Shown one piece after another: positions 22,246 through 33,096 of a stretch of DNA of 64,000 nucleotides; position 1 is the first letter of the stretch, and every line of letters begins with the position of its first letter. The position numbers were made by a program, and so were the translations under genes. This stretch comes from Notospermus geniculatus (lineage: Eukaryota > Nemertea > Pilidiophora > Heteronemertea > Lineidae): contig NMRB01000147.1 in NCBI GenBank assembly GCA_002633025.1, positions 192,430-256,429 on the forward strand, written 5' to 3'. A model generated the notes under the pieces. That model did no database searches and was not told where the DNA came from. It worked only from the letters and a program-made list of their open reading frames with translations.

Positions 22246-25200
22246 CTTTTACTACCGGTATCAATTCTTGTCTCAGCAGCAAATCATTTCACTTCCCATG
22301 TCTTACTATTCCTATCCATTTAATTTGGCTCTTCAGAATCTTTAGTTTTACGGTTTTATGTCTGCCCACCAAGGGTTAATGCAGAATGGAACCAAGAGGT
22401 CGATGTTTGCCACTAGCATTATTTCTAGCCAGTATTTTATTTTATTGCTGTTTTGTAATCTCGATTTTCATTGGTTGCCGCAGTGCATAACTAATTACTC
22501 CGGCGCGCTATCCAAGACGGAAACAAAGTGACTGCACAGAGAGCTGGGCTCGCCGAATAGTCACTCCCTTTATTTTATCGGTCAACATTTCGAGCAGAGA
22601 CCTTGGTCTAGACTCCAGATTAAACAGAATCTTATTAGGTTGAAGTTGAATAATTTAAACTGAGCATAAATCAGCAGGGCTTCGTCCCGGTTTTACACAC
22701 TAGTTCACGAAAAATGTGGAGGCCCACGGAGTCAGTTAGCTCCAGATTCAGCTGAAGCCGACTGAGGGACATTTGTACCACCACGTTTTGTTGGCCTGTC
22801 TTGTTGCTCCTGCGAGTTCTGAACCTTCCCTTGTAGAAACCAAAATCTCTGGAATGTAGACTGAGGATGTCAACGTCTTTGGACCACCGAGAGGCAACAT
22901 CTCTCCATCGGTCTCACAGCATCCCGTTGAGGTCCATTCATCACTCCTATCAACCATGACAGCCGGTGAATCATCCGGCCACGCCAGGCGCGACCGGCTC
23001 AAACCCTCGTTGTCCATCCATGGGAATTTCACACAACCCTTGTTGCCCGATGATTTATGCCCTCACAAAGACAACATAAATTTTCACAGGTACCGTTGTC
23101 AGCTCATCTCAGCATCTTTGGATGCAGTTGTCATTGCCGCCCGTGCGCACAAAGGCGACGCAACAATTCAAACGATCCACATCCTCAAAGCATAAAATAC
23201 AAGGAACAGATAGCAATTCTCTGTGATGTCAGTCAACTTTTATATGTCTGATTTGCTTTAATGAACTCAAATTGACTGCTACCATAGTGTCCTTCATCAT
23301 TGTCAGATTCGACTAGAGTTAACCTTTATTTATCTACTTGACCACAACTTTCCCACAAGAATCGAGAGTTTTGATGCTGGTTTTGACATCTTCATCTCCA
23401 TTTAAACGATACGTTTCATCATTAGCATGATAGGGCTATCTCAATGCGGCCGGGGTGCCGAACAGGAGGGTGAGAAAAATACAGGCAACGGAGGGGTTGG
23501 AAATCCAGGGTCCAGGGCCAAGAGATTTTACAACACAAGACTTTATGCCTGACCTTCTGGGCGATTTCTATGGACATTTTAACTTGTTTCAACTTCCCCT
23601 TCCCACAGCAGGAGTTCTGCTGAAAGGAGAGGGGGTGGGAATACAGGACAAATTTTAGCAAGGGGTTGGACATCAAGGGTCCAAGGTCAGACGCTTAGAC
23701 CTTGAAACCAGTGTATTTCATATTACTGACTTCAGACCTTTACATTTTGCTTTAAAATGCTTGTTTATTGTGATTTCTCCTCTCTGTTCTACAACATAAA
23801 GTGGAAGCGACATAGTCATGGGACTGGGAAAATCTTGTTAAAAAATTTTAAGATTCCACAAGGACCTTCAAAACTGGACTTGACCTTGGCAACGTCCTTC
23901 AACACACGAGCAACACCGACAAAGAAGTACGTGTACAAACCACCTGCTCTGATTCTCTGAACATCGAACCGACCCAAGTGCTAAGGATGTCCCCTGATAG
24001 TTCAGGACAAACTGCAGCATGACCCAGGACGATAGTTCAACCGTGTTACATAATCTCACAGATGCTCGCCAATTAGCATGAGTTAGGGACGAGAGGGGTT
24101 TGCCATCTGCCTGCGTGAATAGCTCTGCCAGGGCTGTCTTGGCACACATGAGCAGATGTAACTGCATGGACGGAAATCCACACACGTAGCATATTCTCTT
24201 TATGGTGCTGCCATCGCATTAACACTATCGACCCCCTCAGCAAGACTTCAAACATCTGTCATAAATCAAAGAGGTTAGGTAAGGGCGCGAGGCCCATCTT
24301 TGCATCTGATTTGATCAGTTCTACAGACAGTATTCAGGTCACAATAGACAATAGCCTTAAAGATTATCTCATACAAGAAGAAATGATCAGAAAGTGAACT
24401 CTGGTCAGACTAATAAACAATGTTCAATACAATTCATATTTTTGGACAGATACTTACGAGTGGTTGGAAAAGCTCACTTCAATATTCATGCCACAAAGAA
24501 ACAAATATGTTATTTAATGCCAATATTTTCAATTGTCTGAAACAGACTGCAACATTTTGATATTGTATGCAAGCTTTCCTTTGAAACTGTTCCAAAGATT
24601 ACCAACCAAGTTGGAGATGAGTTGGGGATGGAACGAGAGTTGGCGCCAGTTTCCTCTGGGGGCTCCGGGTTTCCTCCTACTTTACAATTAAATCGCCCAA
24701 TTAATTGTCTAAAGCGCAGATAATGACCCAACTTAGAGCTCATTGATGATGTTAAGAAAAGCACAGTTCGTATGCCAGAGTTACCCACAGCCAACTATTT
24801 TTGGAATACCCCTGGTGTTTTCCAAAGGTGATAAAAAAGTCACCACGTACTACAATAAACATTCAGTTACAGCAGTAAACTCTATACTATCTGGGGTCCA
24901 TAGTTAGTTGTATGGCCAACAGAATTTAACTTGACTCCCTGCAACTGCAAATGTGGTAAGCCAGGCAGGACTCGCGTGTGAGATGCCCTTGACTCAGTGC
25001 AACAACACCCACGGAAATTTGAAAAGTTCGACAACAAGGTGTCCAAACTCCCAAGAGAATGTATTTTGAATTCATTGTATCCCTTTCACACAACATATCG
25101 AGTTGCTTAGTTTGTAATTACAGGTTATCTATTCTACCATTCCAGGGAGAGTTTCTGGTACTGGGGGTCAAAGACAGTCACTCTACACGTATCACGTTGC

Positions 25201-27269
25201 TCCTCTTTTAACGACAGATTCAGTTTTTCTACCATTCCACAGGGATTTGCTGACATCGGGCTTGAGGTCAGAGACAGCCAGCGAATGTCCTGACACAAGA
25301 TCTAGTTCCCTTCTTTCATAATCAACAGATTCTACAAGGTAATCTTTGAGGCAACTATGGACAAGCCTTTAGTTCCTGAGTTGAAAGTACGGTCAACCTG
25401 GCTGAAAATACTGAACATCATATCACACCCAAGTGGCCGCACACATTCAGGACAAATTGCAGAGAAATTCCAATTTAATGATGAAACAATCCAACATTTA
25501 TTAGCATATCCTCCACCCCTTCGGTGAACCATGACAAGACACAAACTCGAGGGAAATTTAGCCACATTTCCTGCCTGAATCATACAGCACTTAAATGTAA
25601 GGAACGGTAACTGAAATGTAGGAACATCAGAGAAAATGCTTCATCGCTTTCCGACACATCGAGGGAATGAAACGCTGTCATGACTGGTACGAAATCTGAA
25701 TGAAGGGAAATTTGGAACAAAATAAGATACTGGTGTCAGTAGTCTGATATCCATGGACACCTTTGGGACTACCAGACGCATGCATGTCCCCAATTGTCCC
25801 CAAAGGTGCCATGACTTACGTAGAGGTATAGGCCTATCCCTAGAGGAAATAGAAATGACTCCCACAACTGCATGTGTGCCTGGTCTTTATGTCCTTGATG
25901 ACAGTGGTCCTTTTGGCAGTGGTGTCCACCATGGGAGGTTAAACTGTCAAAAAAATACCGTATCTGGGATGTCTTCGATTGCTGTGTAAACAAAAGTTGG
26001 CCATGCCTGGTTAGGGTCAGGTGTCACAGTGACTATGAAGGGCTGTCATGGCGCCAAAGCGTGTTCCTTCTATCTCAACTGGCCGCTATTTTTCCTAAAG
26101 TAACTGGCTCAGAAGGTCACTCACTTGGGCAAGGCATGAGTAACTACGAGTTGTCACGTCAGAGCTAACAGGAATGCTTTGTGACTACCTACAGGGAACC
26201 ACTGTAATGTGAAATTGACGGAGTCTTGGCACTTGCATGCAGTGCCCTCACACACGACAAGACAAGCTGCTTTGGGGCTTATCCAAATCCAATGATTAAA
26301 GGAAAAAGTTTAGGAAGGCCATGCCTGTATCAACGAGCCACGAATACCTCATGAAAAACAGCAGCATTTCCGACCGAGAAGTCTGGATTAGGAAATACGA
26401 CGCCCATCTAATCAGAAGATGACCACAAGGTCTCGTGAGGACACCCAGGTCATATTTCACTGATTTGGTAGCTCAAAATAAGGTTTGGTATTTCGGTACA
26501 ACATCTTTCATAAGTAAATAAGTTATTCGTTGGAAGAGGTTTGGAAGGAAAGAATCAAGTGGCATGCTCTCTCAGCAGACCCTCAAGTATCTTGTCCAGG
26601 GCCTGTTTTGTAGAGACCAGCACTTGCATGTTGTCTGAAGGCCATAGAAACTTCGCAGTCAATACAAACCAGACAGATCTATAAATCAAGTAAAATGCAC
26701 AGCTTCAAGGCTACAGTTGTCAAGATACTTTGATGATATCGACACCAGTAATCATAAAGAGACTCCACGGCCACAAGTTCACAGGTTACAATTACTGGAG
26801 CCTGGGATTCTACGTCATCACACAGCGTATCTCCGTGTCCTACTGAGTCCAAATTCGAAGATTACAGCACCTCTCACCGCTTTGTTCTTGAAGCCTTTAG
26901 GGTATAGACAGTTAGTAGTTGTTCGATTTTCTAATTTATGGTAAGACCTTGTCAGCCTTGAAACTGAGACATAGTCATAACAAGGGGATTGGGTCAATTA
27001 GAATCATGAAATCCTTCAACAAGAATGTGCAACACATTCTCTGAGAATGCAAGAATGCCACCAATGAAGCATGAGGGAACTGCATTGTGGGCTATAAAAT
27101 AAGAGCTCTTCTCAGTGCAACACAGAGCAACATGAAGCTGATATTCAGCTGACCATCATCCAGTTTCCTCGTCCATTCTGAATGAGCAAACACGAGGTGC
27201 CAAGTTGGAGGCCCCAAAAACAAGGATCAGATTTTGTAATGGATCAGACAGAACCTTCATCTGACGTGT
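22246..27269. other. Intron stretch, no feature seen
   Basis: About 5 kb of moderately GC-balanced sequence. Short frames (for example 22748-23032 minus, 25641-25865 minus) show no protein pattern. No tandem or inverted repeats of note. Confidence 0.35.
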
Positions 27270-27620
27270 GCTTATTATATTTTTCCGTCAGGGCTGAAGT
27301 GAGCATTACAGTGTTTAAGAGATCACACGCTAACGCTAACGTTTACGTTAACGCTATTTCTGCCATGTATTTCATGTACAAAAAATACTGTTAACGTAAA
27401 TGTTATCGTTAGCGTGTGATCTCTTAAACTCCCTATTATTGGCCCTGGTGAGTACGGAAAAAGGCCATCTCAACCTACTCAGTTCCTCAATTGGATGGGG
27501 TCTTTTACCTGACCTTGCAAAGAAACAAGGTACAACCAGGGCTTACGGGCTGCATTCGAACCCGGGACCTGCCGCTTGCTCTGAGGAGACGTGATAACCA
27601 CTCGGCCACCAGGGCTCCTC
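27270..27620 (-). mobile_element. tRNA-derived SINE, split by a MITE
   Basis: The head lies at 27540-27618 on the minus strand. The A box is TGGCCGAGTGG (27598-27608) and the B box is GGTTCGAATGC (27552-27562), with tRNA-like spacing and a Ser/Leu-type GGCCGAGTGGTTA start. The body (27440-27540) includes CTTGTTTCTTTGCAAGGTCA and AGATGGCC. The tail is CCCTGACGGAAAAATATAAT. A palindromic MITE (27309-27433) interrupts the body near the tail. Related fragments are at 4665-4815 and 61510-61625. Confidence 0.85.
27309..27433. mobile_element. Palindromic MITE, GGGAG-end family, member 3
   Basis: Left end CAGTGTTTAAGAGATCACAC, right end GTGTGATCTCTTAAACTCCC. The arms hold AACGTTTACGTTAACG-like motifs related to members 1 and 2. 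It is inserted in a SINE. The family copy at 61560 has an uninterrupted GCATTATTGGCCC, so ATTA (or TTA) is repeated at the two borders here. Confidence 0.85.
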
Positions 27621-28075
27621 GACGTGTGCTGATACGGCACCCACGCAACCAGGGGGGAAAAATGTCACCGAAGTGTCATGTGCTTTGGTCATGGAGAGTG
27701 GGAACAAACAGTAATGCAAAAGGGAACATCTTATCCAGTACTGACCTGCCAATATTCACACTATCTCACACCATCAATTCTTCGACAGCCAAGAGAACAG
27801 AACCAGACAGCAGCAACAACAACCAATCACATTATTTATGAGCGTAGCACAACATCAATAAACCAACAAGTATTGGATGATCAACAACACCATTCAACTC
27901 GTCTCATTATCAAAGGCTTCAGACTGACACCGAATAACCTTTCTACGGCCCTATCTGATGGAATACACATGCAAGTCAGCGCCAAAGGTGCTACTCCATG
28001 TGAGATTTTCCTCGCGCCAGTTGGCTCTCAATGAGCAATTCTGACGCCAAGTTGTTCGGTTCCAAAAGGAGCTTA
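27621..28075. other. Intron stretch, no feature seen
   Basis: Nothing recognised. Open frames are short and without pattern. Confidence 0.3.
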
Positions 28076-28420
28076 CAGGTCCACATTGCGTCTTGAAGCA
28101 ACTCGACGGATCCGTCGCAGATCAAAAAACCACCACGCGCAGGTCGACATACATTTCAGCGATTGAGAGGAACTCGGAGCAACTGGCAGTTACCTCGAAC
28201 AGCACGCTCATGTCGACAGCGCGTCTTCCATGCCCTCGGTCCATTCCAACGACTATGGGCAACTCCAAGCAACTCGCGGCAACTAGCGAATCCGGCAGTT
28301 GCTCGGAGACGCAAGCGCGCTCAGGTCGACAAAATCGGCAACTGGTCAGTCACTCCCGAGTTGCTTCCATCGCCGGAAAGCTAGTTGCCGCAAGTTGCTT
28401 CAAGACGCAATGTCGACCTG
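28076..28420. mobile_element. Foldback element rich in GCAACT/GTCGAC motifs
   Basis: The outer arms CAGGTCCACATTGCGTCTTG and CAAGACGCAATGTCGACCTG pair. Inside, GAAGCAACTC, CAACTCGGAGCAACTGG and many GTCGAC/AGTTGC motifs repeat in both directions. It has a higher CpG content than its surroundings. No coding role is recognised, although two frames stay open across it. Confidence 0.8.
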
Positions 28421-28627
28421 AGCCAGGCTTAACATAAAAGCTTAGTCAGAACATACTCGTACTGACCAGTGGGACAAACGACGGACCATAGTTTTCTACG
28501 GCCGAGTTGCCCATAAAGAGACAAATTGGACAAGAACGCCCTTGCGTGGAGGAGTGTCTTTTAAAAGACGGATCAGTAGAAAACATTCTTGACTGGTAGA
28601 GTCACATCTGCCTGCCTACGTGTTTTA

Positions 28628-28649
28628 CCCCCCCCCCCCCCCCCCCCCN
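28628..28649. other. Poly-C tract (21 C) ending at an N
   Basis: A run of 21 C directly followed by N (28649), after which the first copy of the 2.2-kb duplication begins. It looks like a sequencing or assembly stop. Confidence 0.85.
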
Positions 28650-28847
28650 TGAAATAGTTAGCTCCATTTCTCAACAGACTATCTACAAATTACTAAGGAG
28701 TCTGATTCCCCCATGCGAACATCATTACGAGTATGGGATCGAGTTAGAATTGTTCGTTTACGAACCACAAACTTTAACATTTCAAAACGATCCTACTATC
28801 ATTGAGCCAATTACACTAACTTGCAAGATTACGATAAGCAATAGGCT

Positions 28848-28943
28848 GAAAGGGTATAAATGTCATCCTGGGTGACAAAATGTCACCCAGGTTTTAGACA
28901 TCTTACAGCAGGGTGACATTGAGTGTCACCGAGAACCCTTTCG
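28848..28943. mobile_element. Mini-hairpin, AAAGGGT ends, GGGTGACA repeats (copy A)
   Basis: AAAGGGTATAAATGTCATCC at the left faces CACCGAGAACCCTTT at the right. In between, GGGTGACA and TGTCACCC alternate. It is present in both duplicate copies. Confidence 0.6.
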
Positions 28944-29667
28944 CCACAAGCTACATGTGTAGACTTAGCAACAATTGCTACAGATGAGATGTAAAGGTGT
29001 ACTGCAGAGATTCTACACCTTCCATTTATTTACAGAGCAGAACAATTTTAATCCAACTCCTTCAATGATAGACAATTGCTTGAGAGTCACCTGGAGTGCA
29101 TACACTAGGACCAGTCGCCAGGTCTCTCGGGAAAATGTTGAAAATTAATGTGCCATATCACTGAATGATTCAGCGTTTATCTCTGAATAGTAACTGGAGT
29201 TTCAATCTCAGAGGTGTGTGCAGGCACCTGAAAGCTTCCAGTGCATATTTTGTCTGGTCATGTTTTTTGTGGTCTGTGATATGGCTGGTGGTGAAGATGC
29301 TATTACCTTGCCCCTGGCTAGCTTACGAGGTCTCCCCAGACTATAATGCCCAGCACTCGATTCTCAGAGAAGTCTGGCGAGAGTCCAGTGCATAAAGACA
29401 TCAGCAGGTTCAGAGAGTTCTTTGCAAAGCGATACTTTACTGTCCAAACAATCGAACACCCCGAAGATTGCACCAACAAGGAAAGTCTTTTAGCCAGAGT
29501 TGATACTTGCATGATAAATGTCGAGTATTGCGCATGGATGTGTTGGCTTTTTCATCCGAGAAACATTATATAGTCTCATCGTCAGGCATGTCAGGCGCAA
29601 TATTGGTTTTAATCATCTTCTTGCCTTCTGCTGAATTTACCTTGCTTTATCTTGCTAAATAGGCCCG

Positions 29668-29831
29668 GTGTAGTAGAATCTAATGTCCCCCGATATGTGA
29701 TGTCCCCCAACAATACATTTACGGGTTAAGCGGCACCATTGAATTGGAGACACCAAGACGAAGACCCTTAATCCTGTGACAAACAATGCTGGGGGACATC
29801 AGACAGGTGGGGACATTAGATTTCATCACAC
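29668..29831. mobile_element. MITE, GTGTAAT family, in copy A
   Basis: Ends GTGTAGTAGAATCTAATG and CATTAGATTTCATCACAC. The arms carry GTCCCCC. The family motif GCCGCTTAACCCGT lies on the minus strand here, opposite to the related element at the same position in copy B. Confidence 0.75.
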
Positions 29832-30445
29832 TTGCAATTCTGACTTCTTGTCACACTAAAATGGCTCATGATCTGAGATTTGAAAAATTTCCCTATCTGT
29901 GACTTTGGTAATCTTCCACCCCATAGTGCAGCCGAGAATTAGAGAATATGGTGGGTGAGTGTTCTGTACTCTGCCTTTTAGTAGCTGTCACTATTTAATT
30001 AAAGTACAGCCTCTGCATAAGGGCGGCAATGATAAATCGGGGTACTCTGCCTCAGGAGCCTCCAAGTCTCAGGAAGTGTTATCAGTTTGGTGTTATTGTG
30101 ATAAATAGGCCAGACAATTTGTCAGGTGAGCATAACAGACGAGGTCAATAAATACCGGTAAGGCCTATGCGAAAGCAGGGGTCGTCTGTTTCAACAAGCA
30201 GCAACTACCATCGTTCAGACCAGCATCTTTCCGATTCAGGAGGACATGCATCTTGAGAACATCAGGGGTTCTTAGCGCTCGCATCCTTCGTCACCGCACG
30301 GCATGGCACTTCCAGTAAAGCATGGGAAAGCAGGAGACAGGTTTACGGAGAAATCACATTATGAAGGTTGACGACAGTAGCATAGAAGCTAGGCAGTTTT
30401 CTTTCAACTAAGCAGTCGTCCACAACATCCTAACAAGTAATGGTA

Positions 30446-30691
30446 AAGGGCTCCGCACACTGGCGACTAAAATACGGGCGACTACCGATGCGACTACTAC
30501 GTCGCCTGCAATAATTACCTTTGAGGTCGACCAGTGATGTTATCGACGACGTCACTGATCTTCCAAAGGAGCATTTGTCGCAAACGAGTCAACAAAAACT
30601 AAAAAACTAAAAATATGTTCAGTCGCCTCTGTGGTCGCAAGGCCGGTCGCCTAGAAAATCGCTCGAAAAATCGCCAGTCTGCGGTGCCCTT
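30446..30691. mobile_element. TA-flanked MITE, present only in copy A
   Basis: Ends AAGGGCTCCGCACACTGGCG and the complement of CGCCAGTCTGCGGTGCCCTT, flanked by TA at 30444-30445 and 30692-30693. It contains repeated GCGACT/AGTCGC motifs. Copy B has the unoccupied site (TAATGGTAAGGTCATC at 32955-32970), one base longer than a clean TA empty site. Confidence 0.85.
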
Positions 30692-31041
30692 TAGGTCATC
30701 TTCTCGTTGGACCCTGTCTGCCCAATGCAGTTGTTATCATCTTTCATCACTGAGCAGTATTCTTGCCCAATCCACTAGTCTGCCAACAACAATGCAGGAC
30801 AAGGTGCCAGTCACAACATCAAGTATNGGCAAGCACAGACTCAGGTGAAATAGTTAGCTCCATTTCTCAACAGACTATCTACAAATTACTAAGGAGTCTG
30901 ATTCCCCCATGCGAACATCATTACGAGTATGGGATCGAGTTAGAATTGTTCGTTTACGAACCACAAACTTTAACATTTCAAAACGATCCTACTATCATTG
31001 AGCCAATTAAACTATCTTGAAAGATTACGATAAGCAATAGG

Positions 31042-31137
31042 CTGAAAGGGTATAAATGTCATCCTGGGTGACAAAATGTCACCCATGTTTTAGACATCTT
31101 ACAGCAGGGTGACATTGAGTGTCACCGAGAACCCTTT
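31042..31137. mobile_element. Mini-hairpin, AAAGGGT ends (copy B)
   Basis: Copy of the hairpin at 28848-28943, with CACCCATG in place of CACCCAGG at its centre. Confidence 0.6.
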
Positions 31138-31249
31138 CGCCACAAGCTAAACACATGTGTAGACTTAGCAACAATTGCTACAGATGACATGTAAAGGTGT
31201 ACTGCAGATTCTACACCTTCCATTTATTTACAGAGCAGAACAATTTTAA

Positions 31250-31586
31250 AGGGATACTCCACTCATTGTGTAAAATTTTGAATTTTTGAAAATATCGTTA
31301 TACATTCAAATCCACTGATATCTGCAACCTGTCGTATTTTTTTAAATCAGGAAACTCACCATTTTAAGTATTTTAATTGGCTCCCAAGGGGACCATTGCA
31401 CAGCACTCATGATGTCATGAGTGCTCAATGCATATTTATGAAGGTACAACCAATAGGCCTAGGCAGTCACAGTATTAGCTCATTCACTACAAAGGTCGTC
31501 CGCCTGTTGACACTAGTGACATCACAACTCATGGCAATTACAATAGTCTACATGTTTACAAAGTTTACAATGAGTGGAGTCTCCCT
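31250..31586. mobile_element. piggyBac-like MITE, 337 bp, only in copy B
   Basis: Terminal inverted repeats AGGGATACTCCACTCATTGT and AGGGAGACTCCACTCATTGT, flanked by TTAA at 31246-31249 and 31587-31590. Copy A has the empty site ACAATTTTAATCCAACTCC (from about 29043) with a single TTAA, so the target duplication is proven within this window. No transposase frame is present. Confidence 0.93.
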
Positions 31587-32201
31587 TTAATCCAACTCCT
31601 TCAATGATAGACAATTGCCTGAGAGTCACCTGGAGTGCATACACTAGGACCAGTCGCCAGGTCTCTCGGAAAAATGTTGAAAATTAATGTGCCATATCAC
31701 TGAATGATTCAGCGTTTATCTCTGAATAGTAACTGGAGTTTCAATCTCAGAGGTGTGTGCAGGCACCTGAAAGCTTCCAGTGCATATTTTGTCTGGTCAT
31801 GTTTTTTGTGGTCTGTGATATGGCTGGTGGTGAAGATGCTATTACCTTGCCCCTGGCTAGCTTACGAGGTCTCCCCAGACTAATGCCCAGCACTTGATTC
31901 TCAAAGAAGTCTGGCGAGCGTCCAGTGCATAAAGTAAAGACAGCAGTAGGTTCAGAGAGTTCTTTGCAAAGCGATACTTTACTGTCCAAACAATCGAACA
32001 CCCCGAAGATTGCACCAACAAGGAAAGTCTTTTAGCCAGAGTTGATACTTGCATGATAAATGTCGAGTGTTGTAGCATGGATGTGTTGGCTTTTTCATCC
32101 GAGAAACGTTATATAGTCTCATCGTCAGGCGCAATATTGGTTTTAATCACCTTCTTGCCTTCTGCTGATTTTACCTCGCTTTATGTTGCTAAATAAACCA
32201 A

Positions 32202-32353
32202 GTGTAACATCTGTGAGTGTTTCTGTAGCTCAGTGTTCCCCAACAATAGACGCCGCCTAGAATGGTTATTGTTAGGTTAGTTGCCGCTTAATCCGTCAGG
32301 AGGGAAACAGTAAGAAAACACAGAAATACGGGGAACACTGATCGACGTTACAC
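32202..32353. mobile_element. MITE, GTGTAAT family, in copy B
   Basis: Ends GTGTAACATCTGTGAGTG and the complement of ATCGACGTTACAC. The family motif GTTGCCGCTTAATCCGTCA lies on the plus strand. It occupies the same place as the 29668-29831 element in copy A, but in the opposite internal orientation and much more diverged than the flanks. Confidence 0.75.
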
Positions 32354-33096
32354 GGCATTTCAATTGCGCAATTCCGACGTCTTGTCATACTTGTCACTAA
32401 GATGGCTCTTGATCTGATTTGAAGAAAAATTCCCTATCTATGACTTAGGTAATCTTCCACTCCATGGTGCAGCCGAGAATAGAGTATATGATGGGTGAGT
32501 GTTCTCTGTCTTTTAGTAGCTGTCATAAGGGCGGCAATGATAAATCGGGGTACTCTGCCTCAGGAGCCTCCAAGTCTCAGGAAGTGTTATCAGTTTGGTG
32601 TTATTGTGATAAATAGGCCAGACAATTTGTCAGGTGAGCATAACAGACGAGGTCAATAAATACCCGTAAGGCCTATGCGAAAGCAGGGGTCGTCTGTTTC
32701 AACAAGCAGCAACTACCATCGTTCAGACCAGTATCTTTCCGATTCAGGAGGACATGCATCTTGAGCACATCAGGGGTTCTTAGCGCTCGCATCCTTCGTC
32801 ACCGCACGGCATGGCACTTCCAGTAAAGCATGGGAAAGCAGGAGACAGGTTTACGGAGAAGTCACATTATGAAGGTTGACGACAGTGGCATAGAAGCTAG
32901 GCAGTTTTCTTTCAACAAAGCAGTCGTCCACAACATCTGTTAAGGCCTAACAAGTAATGGTAAGGTCATCTTCTCGTTGGACCCTGTCTGCCCAATGCAG
33001 TTGTTCTCATCTTTCATCACTGCGCAGTATTCTTGCCCAATCCACTAATCTGCCGACAACAATGCTGGACAAGGTGCCAGTCACAACATCAAGTAT

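Larger units (their letters stand above)
28650..30826. repeat. 2.2-kb tandem duplication, copy A
   Basis: Begins TGAAATAGTTAGCTCC directly after the N at 28649 and ends AACATCAAGTAT directly before the N at 30827. It is a few percent diverged from copy B. It lacks the TTAA-flanked element of copy B and carries a 246-bp TA-flanked element that copy B lacks. Confidence 0.93.
30846..33096. repeat. 2.2-kb tandem duplication, copy B
   Basis: Collinear with copy A, separated from it by only about 19 bases and an N (30827). Contains a TTAA-flanked element absent from copy A. It ends at AACATCAAGTAT, after which the sequence continues uniquely. Confidence 0.93.

Noticed and set aside
27540-27620. 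tRNA gene on the minus strand
   Set aside because: The A and B boxes are good, but the 3' acceptor half is replaced by a SINE body, so it is a SINE head, not a functional tRNA.
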